Below are positions 20,105 to 28,919 of a stretch of 64,000 bases of DNA, piece by piece. How positions within the stretch are numbered: position 1 is the first letter of the stretch; every line of letters begins with the position of its first letter. This DNA is from Microbacterium maritypicum MF109 (lineage in GTDB: Bacteria; Actinomycetota; Actinomycetes; Actinomycetales; Microbacteriaceae): contig NZ_ATAO01000179.1 in NCBI RefSeq assembly GCF_000455825.1, positions 89,884 to 153,883 on the forward strand, written 5' to 3'. A program made the position numbers and the translations under genes. The notes below the pieces were generated by a model that was not told the origin of the DNA, made no database searches, and saw only the letters and a program-made list of their open reading frames with translations.

Positions 20105-21001
20105 ATGCTTCAGAAAACCCGTGCGCTTCGGCGCGCCTCCGCGGCGGCGTCCGCCCGTTCCGCCGCCCACCGCCCCATGACCCTCCTCGGCCTCGCCTCC
20201 GCCACCCTGGTCGGCATCACCCTCAGCGTCGGCCTCGCGTCCGCGCCGGCGGTCGGAGCCATCAACCCCGCGGTGGCCGTCACCGCCCCCGCGCTGGCCG
20301 GTGCAGAACCCCTCGCGCAGATCACCGAGGATGCGGCCGCCACGCTGGCGAAGGCGAAGGATGCCGCGACGGCGGCATCCACGCTGGAATCCGAGGTCGT
20401 CGCGTCCGGGCTCGACGTCGGCGCGGTGACGTCCGTCGACACCACCGACCTGCAGAAGGACATCGACAAACTCGACGACATCGACGTGACGCCGGTGCTC
20501 CTGGTGGGGGTCCTCGCCGACGAGGTCGAAGAGGAGACGGCGAACGTCGTCTCCGATACCGACGAGCTTCGGAGCGCGCTCACCGCTGCGCAGCAGAAGC
20601 AGGCCGAGGAGGAGGCAGCCAGGGTCGCGGCGGAGCAGGCCGCTGCGCAGGCCGCGGCGGAACAGCAGGCCGCAGCTGCTCTGGCCGCAGCCAACACCCC
20701 GGAGGGCGCCAAGGCAGCCGCGCAGCAGATCATGTCGAGCACCTACGGATGGGGCGGCGATCAGTTCTCCTGCCTGAACTCGCTGTGGAACAAGGAGTCC
20801 GGTTGGAACTACCAGGCGTACAACCCGAGCGGCGCCACCGGCATCCCGCAGGCCCTTCCCGGCAGCAAGATGTCGTCCGCGGGCTCCGACTGGCAGACGA
20901 ACGCGGCCACCCAGGTCGCCTGGGGTCTCGGATACATCTCATCGGTGTACGGAACGCCGTGCAGTGCGTGGTCGCATTCCCAGGCCATGAACTGGTACTG
21001 A
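20105..21001 (+). CDS. Secreted lysozyme-like (transglycosylase-type) cell wall protein
   Basis: This 298-aa precursor has a signal/anchor segment (about residues 23-45), an Ala/Glu-rich linker likely to form a coiled coil (about 150-195), and a C-terminal lysozyme-like domain. That domain holds the candidate catalytic Glu in LWNKESGWNYQAYNPSGATG and two cysteines. The family is found in actinobacteria and is related to resuscitation-promoting and lytic transglycosylase domains. The ATG at 20105 begins the basic signal sequence. The 120-nt leader has TTGACT at 20034 but no -10 at a matching distance, and I could not identify a riboswitch in it. Confidence 0.82.
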   Translation: MLQKTRALRRASAAASARSAAHRPMTLLGLASATLVGITLSVGLASAPAVGAINPAVAVTAPALAGAEPLAQITEDAAATLAKAKDAATAASTLESEVVASGLDVGAVTSVDTTDLQKDIDKLDDIDVTPVLLVGVLADEVEEETANVVSDTDELRSALTAAQQKQAEEEAARVAAEQAAAQAAAEQQAAAALAAANTPEGAKAAAQQIMSSTYGWGGDQFSCLNSLWNKESGWNYQAYNPSGATGIPQALPGSKMSSAGSDWQTNAATQVAWGLGYISSVYGTPCSAWSHSQAMNWY

Positions 21002-21099
21002 CCCCGGGTCATCCCGCCGAGGATTCTCTAGCCGAAGGCGGCCGTCGAGCGCTACGGTGACTCTGACGGCTGGGGGCGTCACGGATCCGAGGAGGAGAT

Positions 21100-22140
21100 G
21101 TGCTCGACCCGACGGCGTGGCGCGGTGTTCCGCAGGAGGTGTCCACCGGCACCCTGCCGGGATGGGATCGCGTCGAGGAGCTCGTACGCGAGGCGCACTC
21201 CCGCTACGCGTGCGAGCACTCGGGCGGCGTCGCCGACTACATCCCCGTGCTTGCGGAGGTGGATCCGGAACTGTTCGGGCTGGTGGTGATCGAGGTCGGC
21301 GGCGGGCTGCACGACGCCGGCGATGCCCTGCACCCGTTCTCCATCCAGTCGATCTCGAAGATGTTCGTCTACGCACTGGCGATCCAGGAGCACGGCCACG
21401 AACGTGTGCGCGACATCGTCGGCGTGAACAACACCGGACTCGCGTTCAACTCCGTGATGGCGGTCGAGCTCAACGATGGGCACCCGATGAACCCGATGGT
21501 CAACGCGGGTGCCATCGCGACGACCGCGCTCATGCCGGGCGGCACCGCCGTCGAGCAGTGGGAGCGCGTGCGGGAAGGACTCTCGGCCTTCGCCGGGCGG
21601 CCGCTGAGCCTCGACGGCGTCGTCTATGCCTCGGAGGCGGAGACGAACGACCGCAATCGTGCGCTGGGGCGTCTGCTGCGCAGCTACGGTCGGCTCGAGG
21701 GGGATCCCGATGAGGTGGTCGACGTCTACACGCGTCAGTGTGCTCTGGCCGTGACGGCTCACGATCTGGCGGTGATGGGGGCGACGCTCGCCGACGGGGG
21801 AGTCAACCCCGTCAGCGGTGAGCGGGTCGTCTCGGAAGAGGTGTGCCGAGACACCCTGGCCGTGGTCGCGTCGACAGGGCTGTACGAACGCTCCGGCGAC
21901 TGGCTGTTCGAGATCGGGCTCCCGGCGAAGTCCGGCGTCTCCGGAGGCGTCGTCGCGGTCGCCCCCGGGAAGGGCGCGGTGGCCGGCTTCTCGCCACGGC
22001 TCGACGAGGCCGGAAACTCGATCCGATCGCAGATGGCGATCGGCTATCTGTCGCGCGTCCTGGGGCTGAACCTGTTCGCCTCCGCCCCGGCGCGCAGAGA
22101 CCCACCCGCTTTCTCGACCGCACCGCAGGAGCACTCATGA
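21100..22140 (+). CDS. glsA: Glutaminase (serine-dependent, GlsA family)
   Basis: This 346-aa enzyme hydrolyses glutamine to glutamate and ammonia. The catalytic SxxK pair is Ser84-Lys87 in SIQSISKMF, and the NPMVNAGA motif follows. It is slightly longer than the usual 310 residues. The GTG at 21100 has AGGAGGA upstream. Its stop overlaps an MFS transporter gene by ATGA, so the two are co-expressed; the transporter could move glutamine, glutamate or an unrelated compound. Confidence 0.94.
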   Translation: MLDPTAWRGVPQEVSTGTLPGWDRVEELVREAHSRYACEHSGGVADYIPVLAEVDPELFGLVVIEVGGGLHDAGDALHPFSIQSISKMFVYALAIQEHGHERVRDIVGVNNTGLAFNSVMAVELNDGHPMNPMVNAGAIATTALMPGGTAVEQWERVREGLSAFAGRPLSLDGVVYASEAETNDRNRALGRLLRSYGRLEGDPDEVVDVYTRQCALAVTAHDLAVMGATLADGGVNPVSGERVVSEEVCRDTLAVVASTGLYERSGDWLFEIGLPAKSGVSGGVVAVAPGKGAVAGFSPRLDEAGNSIRSQMAIGYLSRVLGLNLFASAPARRDPPAFSTAPQEHS

Positions 22141-23762
22141 TCCAGCCGGTGCAGAGCCCGACCAAGACCTCGTGGCTGCCGATGGTCAGCCTGTTCCTCG
22201 CTCAGGTGCTGATGTCGTTCAACGTGGCGGCGCTGCCGATCTCGCTCGGCGGCATGGTGAGCGAATTCGGTGTTCCGCCCACGGTCGCGAGCACCACCAT
22301 CGTCATGTACGGCCTCGCGGTGGCCGCCCTCGTGATGACCGGAGCGAAACTCGGCCAGCGGATCGGCTGGGTCGTCATCTTCCGGATCGTGATCGCGCTG
22401 TTCGCAGGCTCCTCGGTCATGATGATCCTCGCTCCCACCGTGTGGTGGGCGATCGCCGGCCAGGCGGTCGCGGGAGCAGCCGCGGCGATCATCGTGCCGT
22501 CGATCGTCGCACTCATCGCCGAGAACTACCGCGGACCGCAGCAGGCGACCGCCATCGGCGCGATCGGTTCGGCCCGCGCGATCTCGGGGGTGAGTGCCTT
22601 CCTCATCGGCGGCACCCTGGGAACGCTGGTCGGCTGGCGCCCGATGTTCTTCATCGTTCTGGGGATCGCCGTGGTGGTCTTCGCGCTGAGCTTCACCCTG
22701 CGCGGTGATCGCGGTGACGCCTCGATCCGCATCGACCTCGTGGCGTCGCTGCTGATCGGAGCGGCGATCGTGCTGCTGACGCTGGGTTTCAACAACCTGA
22801 ACTCCTGGGGTGCCGTGGCGGCGACGACCGACGCTCCCTTCAACATCCTCGGCCTCTCGCCCGCTCCCGTGTTCATCGTCGTCGGCCTCGTGCTCGGCCA
22901 GGCGTTCTTCCTGTGGACGAGGAAGCGGATGGCGGAGGGGAAGGTGCCCCTGATCGACCTGAGCGTCCTCGGCTCTTCGCGGGAGCGGGCCGCCGTGTAC
23001 GCCATGTTCATCGTGGTCGCGCTGGAGGCGTGCGTGAACTTCACGATCCCGCTCTACATCCAGATCGTGCAGGGCCGTACGCCGTTCGACACCTCCATGG
23101 CCATGATGCCGTTCAACCTCACCGTCTTCGTGACGGCCACCCTGGTGGTGCGACTGTACCGGCGCTTCCCTCCACGCACGATCGGTGTCGTGGGGTTCAT
23201 CCTCACCACGGTCGCCCTGGTGTGGTTGTCGTTCGTCGTGAACAACAACTGGGAGACGATCCCGACCATCGTCGGGCTCATCGTGTTCGGCATCGGTCAG
23301 GGCGCGCTCGTCACGCTGGTGTTCAACGTGCTCGTGACCGCAGCCCCCGCCGAGCTCGCCGGTGACGTCGGGTCGCTGCGCGGCACCACCCAGAACCTCG
23401 CATCGGCGGTCGGCACCGCGCTGGCGGGCGCACTTCTGGTGTCGCTCCTCGGACTCAGTGTCGGTCGTGCCGTGGTCGAGCACCCCGAGCTGCCCCCGTC
23501 GCTCGTCGCCCAGGTCGACATGGACAATCTCAACTTCATCAGCAACGACGACCTGCGCGTCGCGCTCGAAGCGACCGACGCGACGCCCGCGCAGATCGAC
23601 GCGGCGGTGGTGGTGAACGAGGAATCGCGGCTCGGCACGCTCAAGCTCGGCCTGCTGCTGCTGGCGGGGGTCAGCGCGCTGGCGATCCTCCCGGCCTCGC
23701 GGCTGCCGCAATACCGGCCGCACGAGATCCCCGACCCGTCTCCGGCCGCCGGTCCGGAATGA
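22137..23762 (+). CDS. MFS transporter, DHA2-like (14-segment) family
   Basis: This 541-aa membrane protein has about 14 hydrophobic segments and resembles the DHA2 drug:proton antiporters. The long insertion near the C-terminus between the last two segments is typical. It starts in an ATGA overlap with glutaminase. It ends 3 nt from the convergent XRE-cupin gene with no terminator between. The substrate cannot be read from sequence. Confidence 0.87.
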   Translation: MIQPVQSPTKTSWLPMVSLFLAQVLMSFNVAALPISLGGMVSEFGVPPTVASTTIVMYGLAVAALVMTGAKLGQRIGWVVIFRIVIALFAGSSVMMILAPTVWWAIAGQAVAGAAAAIIVPSIVALIAENYRGPQQATAIGAIGSARAISGVSAFLIGGTLGTLVGWRPMFFIVLGIAVVVFALSFTLRGDRGDASIRIDLVASLLIGAAIVLLTLGFNNLNSWGAVAATTDAPFNILGLSPAPVFIVVGLVLGQAFFLWTRKRMAEGKVPLIDLSVLGSSRERAAVYAMFIVVALEACVNFTIPLYIQIVQGRTPFDTSMAMMPFNLTVFVTATLVVRLYRRFPPRTIGVVGFILTTVALVWLSFVVNNNWETIPTIVGLIVFGIGQGALVTLVFNVLVTAAPAELAGDVGSLRGTTQNLASAVGTALAGALLVSLLGLSVGRAVVEHPELPPSLVAQVDMDNLNFISNDDLRVALEATDATPAQIDAAVVVNEESRLGTLKLGLLLLAGVSALAILPASRLPQYRPHEIPDPSPAAGPE

Positions 23763-23765
23763 CGG

Positions 23766-24314
23766 TCAGCGCAGCTCGGAGATGAGCACGGCGCTGGTTC
23801 CCGATGCGGTCGCCTCGAAGATGTGCGGGGCATCGCCGGGGTACGTGAGATAGTCGCCGGGGTTCAGCAGCACCGGTTCACCCGCCGGGCCGATCCGCGC
23901 CTGCCCGGCCATCAGGATCACGTGCTCGATCGTCCCGGGGTGATGAGGATCGGAACGGCGGGCATCGCCGGGCTCGGCCTGGATCAGGTAGATGTCACGG
24001 CGGGCTCCCGGCGGGCTCGCCGACAGCAGTGTCGCACTGTACGCCGCGGCGGAGGAGGGGACGCCGGCGAGATCGTCGGCGCGGATGAGCGTCGGTGCGT
24101 TCGCCTGCTGATCGACCAGCACGGCGAAGGGCACGCCCAGCGCGACGCCGAGAGCCCACAGCGTCTCGACGCTGGGGTTCCCGGCGCCGCTCTCGAGCTG
24201 GGAGACGGTCGCCTTGGAGATGCCGGCGCGTCGAGCGAGCTCGGAGACCGACAGGCCTGCGGTCTCTCGCTCCCGGCGCAGGGTGCGGGCGATACGTGTG
24301 CGGAGTTCCTCCAT
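23766..24314 (-). CDS. XRE-type regulator with cupin sensor domain
   Basis: This 182-aa regulator has an N-terminal helix-turn-helix (about residues 8-62, with LARRAGISKATVSQLESG) and a C-terminal cupin (about 110-178) that should bind a small ligand. It is divergent from azlCD, a frequent arrangement in which the XRE-cupin protein controls the branched-chain amino acid exporter. CATGAT lies 6 nt before its ATG, which suggests a leaderless transcript; one copy of the AGCGAACGA element lies just upstream of that hexamer, so autoregulation is plausible. Confidence 0.9.
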   Translation of the reverse strand: MEELRTRIARTLRRERETAGLSVSELARRAGISKATVSQLESGAGNPSVETLWALGVALGVPFAVLVDQQANAPTLIRADDLAGVPSSAAAYSATLLSASPPGARRDIYLIQAEPGDARRSDPHHPGTIEHVILMAGQARIGPAGEPVLLNPGDYLTYPGDAPHIFEATASGTSAVLISELR

Positions 24315-24334
24315 GTGTTCATCATGTCAAACGT

Positions 24335-24400
24335 TCGTTCGCTTGACTATCCGATCTCGACTGTTCAGAATTATGATCATGTGTTCAGTAGAGCGAACGA
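24335..24400. promoter_or_regulatory. Divergent promoter and operator pair (xre-cupin / azlC)
   Basis: TCGTTCGCT (24335-24343) and its exact inverse AGCGAACGA (24392-24400) flank the azlC promoter TTGACT (24343-24348), 17 nt, CAGAAT (24366-24371). CATGTGTTCA is also directly repeated at 24312 and 24378. The two inverted elements are the best candidates for binding of the XRE-cupin regulator, with possible looping over the promoter. Confidence 0.6.
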
Positions 24401-24418
24401 CAATGCGCGGGATGCCTG

Positions 24419-25141
24419 ATGACCGCGGAGCGTGAGGTCTGGCGCGAAGCGCTCGGGGTCGTCATCGCGACCAGTGCGTACGGTGTCTCGTTCGGTGCGC
24501 TCGCCGTGGCATCGGGCCTGGACGTCTGGCAGACCTGTGTGCTGAGTCTGCTGATGTTCACGGGCGGATCGCAGTTCGCCTTCGTGGGCGTCTTCACGGC
24601 CGGGGGGCTTGCGGCCCTGCCATCGGCGGTCGCTTCGGCGGCACTCCTCGGCGTCCGCAACGTCGCCTACGGCATGCGGATGTCGCCGATCGTCGGGGGA
24701 GGTCCCGTCCGTAAGGCGGCGGCCGCCCATTTCACGATCGACGAGTCGACGGCGGTGGCGATATCGCAGGGCGACCCACGGCTGCGACAGGTCGGCTTCT
24801 GGGTGACCGGGATCGGCATCTTCGTCGGCTGGAACATCACCACCCTCATCGGAGCGCTGGTGGGGGATGTGCTCGGAGATCCTCGGACATGGGGGCTGGA
24901 TGCGGCGGCAGCCGCCGCCTTTCTGGCTCTGCTCTGGCCTCGTCTCCAGCAGCGCCAGGCCATCGCGGTCGGCATCGCCGCGGCGGTCGTCGCCGCGGCC
25001 CTCACTCCGTTCCTGATGCCCGGCCTGCCCGTGCTCGTCGCCGCGGTCGTCGCTATCGCGGTCGGCTGGTTCAACTGGATGGGGCGTCCGACCGCGCCGG
25101 GCCGCCCATCGTCGGGTGCGGGGTCGGAGGTGAGCTCATGA
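24419..25141 (+). CDS. azlC: Branched-chain amino acid exporter, large subunit AzlC
   Basis: This 240-aa membrane protein is the AzlC (BrnF/YgaZ) subunit. The start (ALGVVIATSAYGVSFGALA) and the FTGGSQFAF motif are characteristic. The ATG at 24419 is preferred; a weak ribosome site precedes it. It overlaps azlD by ATGA. With AzlD it should export branched-chain amino acids or methionine, under control of the divergent XRE-cupin regulator. Confidence 0.93.
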   Translation: MTAEREVWREALGVVIATSAYGVSFGALAVASGLDVWQTCVLSLLMFTGGSQFAFVGVFTAGGLAALPSAVASAALLGVRNVAYGMRMSPIVGGGPVRKAAAAHFTIDESTAVAISQGDPRLRQVGFWVTGIGIFVGWNITTLIGALVGDVLGDPRTWGLDAAAAAAFLALLWPRLQQRQAIAVGIAAAVVAAALTPFLMPGLPVLVAAVVAIAVGWFNWMGRPTAPGRPSSGAGSEVSS

Positions 25142-25452
25142 GCCTGTGGAGCGCGATCCTCCTCGCAGCGTTGATCTGTCTGGCGCTGAAGGCCGCCGGC
25201 TACCTCGTTCCTCCCCGGGTGCTCGAGGCGCCACGCACGGCCCGCATCTCGGATCTTCTGACGGTCGCGCTGCTGGCCGCCCTCGTGGCCGTCCAGACCC
25301 TCGGCGATGGGCAGGCGATCATCGTGGATGCACGTGTGCCCGCACTGCTGGTCGCCGGTGGGCTCCTGTGGTTGCGGCAGTCGTTCCTAGTGGTCGTCGT
25401 GGCGGCCGCGCTGGTCGCCGCCCTGCTGCGCCTGTTCGGCCTCGCCGGCTGA
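25138..25452 (+). CDS. azlD: Branched-chain amino acid exporter, small subunit AzlD
   Basis: This 104-aa protein has three to four membrane segments and matches AzlD (BrnE/YgaH), the small partner of AzlC. The ATG at 25138 overlaps the azlC stop. The length is usual for the family. Confidence 0.92.
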   Translation: MSLWSAILLAALICLALKAAGYLVPPRVLEAPRTARISDLLTVALLAALVAVQTLGDGQAIIVDARVPALLVAGGLLWLRQSFLVVVVAAALVAALLRLFGLAG

Positions 25453-25502
25453 TGCTGCGCCCCTCCGCCTGTTCGTCGGGGCCTCGTCGGTAAGATCGAC
25501 AG

Positions 25503-25913
25503 GTGCGCGTGAGCTGGATGTCGAGAGTGTTGTCATGGATCGCTGCCGCCCTGGTGGGCGGTGTCTACGGCATCGCCGGCACCATCAGCCACAGTGTGAT
25601 GTGGGGCCCGATCCCGATCGGCATGATCGTGGCAGCCATCGCCTGCGCGGCCATCCTCATCGCCGTCCGCGCTCTGACCCACGACAGGGGCGCGGCCGTG
25701 GCCGCCGGTCTCGGGATGATCGGCATGCTGGTGCTGATCTCCGGCGAAGGGCCCGGAGGATCCGTCGTGGTTCCGGCCTCGTTCGCCGGACAGATCTGGA
25801 CCTATCTGGTCGCCGGAATCGTGCTGCTGGTCGTCGCGTGGCCGTCCGTTCGGCGTCTTCCCGTTCGCACCGAGGGGCCAGCCGCGCAGGAACCCGAGCC
25901 CCGCGAGTCGTAG
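25503..25913 (+). CDS. Small four-segment membrane protein, possibly DUF6113
   Basis: This 136-aa protein has about four membrane segments and a charged Pro/Glu-rich C-terminal tail. Its position immediately upstream of fdxA fits an uncharacterised actinobacterial family (DUF6113 is my best guess). The GTG start lies 6 nt after the hexamer TAAGAT (25491-25496), which fits a leaderless transcript. Its stop TAG is also the first three bases of the fdxA -10 box. Confidence 0.65.
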   Translation: MRVSWMSRVLSWIAAALVGGVYGIAGTISHSVMWGPIPIGMIVAAIACAAILIAVRALTHDRGAAVAAGLGMIGMLVLISGEGPGGSVVVPASFAGQIWTYLVAGIVLLVVAWPSVRRLPVRTEGPAAQEPEPRES

Positions 25914-25916
25914 ACT
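25911..25916 (+). promoter_or_regulatory. -10 box of fdxA overlapping an upstream stop codon
   Basis: TAGACT ends 6 nt before the fdxA GTG start, so +1 would be at or next to the start codon. Its first three bases are the stop codon of the preceding gene. Confidence 0.55.
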
Positions 25917-25922
25917 GAGGGG

Positions 25923-26243
25923 GTGACGTATGTGATCGCCCTCCCGTGCGTCGATGTCAAGGATCGCGCCTGCATCGACGAGTGCCCCGTTGACTGCATC
26001 TACGAGGGCGAACGCTCGCTCTACATCCACCCTGACGAGTGCGTCGACTGCGGTGCGTGCGAGCCGGTGTGCCCGGTCGAAGCCATCTACTACGAAGACG
26101 ACCTTCCCGACGAGTGGCAGGACTACTACAAGGCCAACGTCGAGTTCTTCGACGAGATCGGGTCGCCCGGAGGCGCAGCCAAGGTCGGCGTGTACGCGTT
26201 CGACCACCCGATCATCGCCGCTCTCCCGCCGCAGGGCGAGTAG
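25923..26243 (+). CDS. fdxA: Seven-iron ferredoxin
   Basis: This 106-aa ferredoxin carries a first cluster motif ([12 protein letters not shown]) that is short of one Cys, as in 3Fe-4S sites, and a classical 4Fe-4S motif ([12 protein letters not shown]). The acidic [11 protein letters not shown] segment is typical of actinobacterial FdxA. The start is GTG. It lies 9 nt before dapC, an order that is conserved in mycobacteria. Confidence 0.95.
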   Translation: MTYVIALPCVDVKDRACIDECPVDCIYEGERSLYIHPDECVDCGACEPVCPVEAIYYEDDLPDEWQDYYKANVEFFDEIGSPGGAAKVGVYAFDHPIIAALPPQGE

Positions 26244-26252
26244 GCGCATTCC

Positions 26253-27365
26253 GTGAGCGTCCGCGACCTCGCCGACTACCCGTGGGATGCCGTCATCCCG
26301 TTCCGTGAGCGTGCCGCGCGGCATCCGGACGGTCTGATCGACCTCTCGGTCGGTTCTCCCGTCGACCCGACTCCCGAGATCATCCGGCGCGCACTGGCGG
26401 AAGCCACGGACGCCCATGCCTACCCGCAGACGGTCGGAACGCCGAGCCTGCGCGAAGCCATCGTCGAGTGGTACGCGCGACGCCGGGGGGTGCCCGACCT
26501 CCGTGTCGACAACGTTCTTCCCACGATCGGCTCGAAGGAGCTCGTCGCACTGCTGCCGACCCTGCTCGGTCTCGGCGACGGCGACATCGTCGTCCACCCC
26601 CGCGTGGCCTACCCGACCTATGAGGTGGGCGCCCGCGTCGTGGGGGCGACGCCGCTGCCCGCGGATGATCCGGAGGAGTGGCCGGAGGGTACGAAGCTCA
26701 TCTGGATCAACACCCCGGGCAATCCGGACGGGCGCACCTGGACCGTGAGCGAACTCGCCGCCGCCGTCCGTCGTGCCCGTGAACTCGGTGCCGTGCTCGC
26801 GAGCGATGAATGCTACGCGGAACTCGGCTGGGACGGCGAGTGGGCGACCGAGCCGATCCCCTCCATCCTCGACCCGCGGGTGACGGACGGGAGTCGAGCG
26901 AACCTGCTCAGCGTGTACTCCTTGAGCAAGCAATCGAACCTCGCCGGGTACCGCGCAGCCTTCGTGGCCGGATGCGCACGCATCGTCGGCGAGCTTCTCA
27001 CGGCGCGCAAGCACCTCGGTCTCATGCCGCCGGCGCCGGTGCAGCACGCGATGGCGGTCGCCCTCGGCGACGACGAGCACGTGGCGGAGCAGAAGGAGCT
27101 CTACCGCGTCAGGCGCGACGCCCTGCGTCCTGCTCTGGAGGCCGCGGGCTTCCGCATCGACGGCTCCGAGGCAGGACTCTATCTCTGGGTGACGGAGGGG
27201 CGCGATGCCTGGGAGTCGATGGAGCGACTCGCCGCTCTCGGCATCCTCGCCGGTCCCGGGCCCTTCTACGGTGCCGACTCCGGGGAGCACGTCCGGCTGG
27301 CGCTCACGGCGCCGACCGCGCACGTCAGAGAGGCGGCGCGCCGACTCTCTGACGGCGATATATAG
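26253..27365 (+). CDS. dapC: Succinyldiaminopimelate aminotransferase
   Basis: This 370-aa class I/II aminotransferase should make N-succinyl-LL-diaminopimelate in lysine and peptidoglycan synthesis. The PLP lysine is Lys226 in YSLSKQSNLAGYR. The assignment rests on the fdxA-dapC gene order and on dapD and dapE in the same window. The start is a GTG. Confidence 0.9.
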   Translation: MSVRDLADYPWDAVIPFRERAARHPDGLIDLSVGSPVDPTPEIIRRALAEATDAHAYPQTVGTPSLREAIVEWYARRRGVPDLRVDNVLPTIGSKELVALLPTLLGLGDGDIVVHPRVAYPTYEVGARVVGATPLPADDPEEWPEGTKLIWINTPGNPDGRTWTVSELAAAVRRARELGAVLASDECYAELGWDGEWATEPIPSILDPRVTDGSRANLLSVYSLSKQSNLAGYRAAFVAGCARIVGELLTARKHLGLMPPAPVQHAMAVALGDDEHVAEQKELYRVRRDALRPALEAAGFRIDGSEAGLYLWVTEGRDAWESMERLAALGILAGPGPFYGADSGEHVRLALTAPTAHVREAARRLSDGDI

Positions 27366-27400
27366 GTTCTCTCCCTGAAATGGGCTTCCCTTTGGCGGAT

Positions 27401-27508
27401 GTCACAGTAGGCCTGCGCGACTACTAGGCTGTAAAGGCGATTCGGTCGTGACCCGACCTGGCGCTTCAGCGCCGTGAGATCGCCAGTTCAGGCTTGATCA
27501 AGATCTTG
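27401..27508 (+). promoter_or_regulatory. gltA promoter and structured 5' leader
   Basis: A promoter candidate is GTCACA (27401-27406), 18 nt, TAGGCT (27425-27430), giving +1 near 27436. From there GGCGAT (27436-27441) can pair with ATCGCC (27479-27484), enclosing TCGG/CCGA and the hairpin GGCGC-TTCA-GCGCC (27460-27473), a three-way junction shape. Two overlapping palindromes follow: CTTGATCAAG (27493-27502) and CAAGATCTTG (27499-27508). Confidence 0.5.
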
Positions 27509-27556
27509 TCCGACAGCACCGCGACGAGCGGGCTCGGACACTACGAGGAGGTCCGC

Positions 27557-28846
27557 GTGAGTGCAGCGGCAGACCAGACGGCGAAGCTGACGATCGGCGA
27601 CACGACCGCCGAATTCCCGGTGCTGCGCGGCACGGCGGGGCACGACAGCATCGATTTCTCCACGCTGACGCGGCAGACGGGGTACACGGGCCTGGACTAC
27701 GGGTTCGTGAACACGGCCTCCACGAAGTCCGAGATCACGTTCATCGACGGCGACAAGGGCATCCTGCGGTATCGCGGGTATCCGATCGAGCAGCTCGCGG
27801 GCTCCACCAGCTACCTCGAGGTGGCCTGGCTGCTCATCTACGGCGAGCTGCCGTCCGCCTCCGAACTCGCGGAGTTCGACGAGAAGATCCGTCGCCACAC
27901 TCTGCTGCACGAAGACCTCAAGCGCTTCTTCTCGGCGCTGCCGCACACGGCGCACCCGATGTCCGTGCTGTCTTCGGCGGTCGCCGCGCTGTCGACGTAC
28001 TACGAAGGTCAGACCGACCCGCACAACCCGGAGCACGTCGAGCTGAACATGGTGCGCATGCTCGCCAAGCTCCCCGTGATCGCGGCGTACGCGCACAAGA
28101 AGAGCGTGGGCCAGGCCTTCCTCTACCCGGACAACTCGCTGAGCTTCGTCGACAACTTCCTGAAGTTGAACTTCGGTGTGCACAGCGAGGAGTACGAGGT
28201 CAACCCGGTGATGTCGAAGGCTCTCGAGCTGCTCCTCATCCTGCACGAAGACCACGAGCAGAATGCCTCGACGTCGACCGTCCGCCTGGTCGGTTCCACC
28301 GGTGCGAACCAGTTCGCCTCGGTCTCGGCCGGCATCCAGGCGCTCTCCGGCCCGCTGCACGGCGGTGCGAACGAGGCCGTGCTGACGATGCTCGGGCAGA
28401 TCCGCGACTCCGGCCAGAGTGTCTCGCGTTTCGTCGAGCGGGTGAAGAACAAGGAAGAGGGCGTGAAGCTGATGGGCTTCGGGCACCGGGTGTACAAGAA
28501 CTACGACCCGCGCGCCAAGCTCGTCAAGGACGCGGCCGACGAGGTGCTCTCGTCGCTGGGTGTCACCGACCCGCTGCTCGACCTCGCGAAGGAGCTCGAA
28601 GAGCTCGCGCTGGCCGACGACTACTTCCGCGAGCGTCGCCTGTACCCGAACGTCGACTTCTACACCGGTGTCATCTACAAGGCCATGGGCTTCCCGACCC
28701 GTATGTTCACGGTGCTGTTCGCCATCGGGCGCCTGCCCGGTTGGCTCGCGCAGTGGCGTGAGCTGCAGCTCGACCCCCAGACCAAGATCGGCCGCCCCCA
28801 GCAGCTGTACACGGGGTCGCCCGAGCGGTCCTTCCCGACGCGCTGA
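27557..28846 (+). CDS. gltA: Citrate synthase
   Basis: This 429-aa enzyme condenses acetyl-CoA and oxaloacetate in the TCA cycle. The active-site regions GPLHGGANEAVL and MGFGHRVYKNYDPRAK are present, and the long N-terminal domain is that of the type II hexameric form. The GTG at 27557 is chosen over an in-frame TTG at 27494 because a perfect AGGAGGT lies 5 nt upstream. The gene has its own structured leader and strong terminator, so it is a single-gene unit. Confidence 0.96.
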   Translation: MSAAADQTAKLTIGDTTAEFPVLRGTAGHDSIDFSTLTRQTGYTGLDYGFVNTASTKSEITFIDGDKGILRYRGYPIEQLAGSTSYLEVAWLLIYGELPSASELAEFDEKIRRHTLLHEDLKRFFSALPHTAHPMSVLSSAVAALSTYYEGQTDPHNPEHVELNMVRMLAKLPVIAAYAHKKSVGQAFLYPDNSLSFVDNFLKLNFGVHSEEYEVNPVMSKALELLLILHEDHEQNASTSTVRLVGSTGANQFASVSAGIQALSGPLHGGANEAVLTMLGQIRDSGQSVSRFVERVKNKEEGVKLMGFGHRVYKNYDPRAKLVKDAADEVLSSLGVTDPLLDLAKELEELALADDYFRERRLYPNVDFYTGVIYKAMGFPTRMFTVLFAIGRLPGWLAQWRELQLDPQTKIGRPQQLYTGSPERSFPTR

Positions 28847-28855
28847 GCTCCGGAC

Positions 28856-28898
28856 CAGAAAGCGCCCCCTCCGTCGAGACGGAGGGGGCGCTTTTCTG
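28856..28898 (+). terminator. Terminator of gltA
   Basis: A 20-bp stem (28856-28875 with 28878-28898, one bulged base) includes a run of four T in the distal arm. It also faces the end of the convergent helicase gene. Confidence 0.88.
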
Positions 28899-28919
28899 CG
28901 TGAGTGCTGCCGGCCGGTG

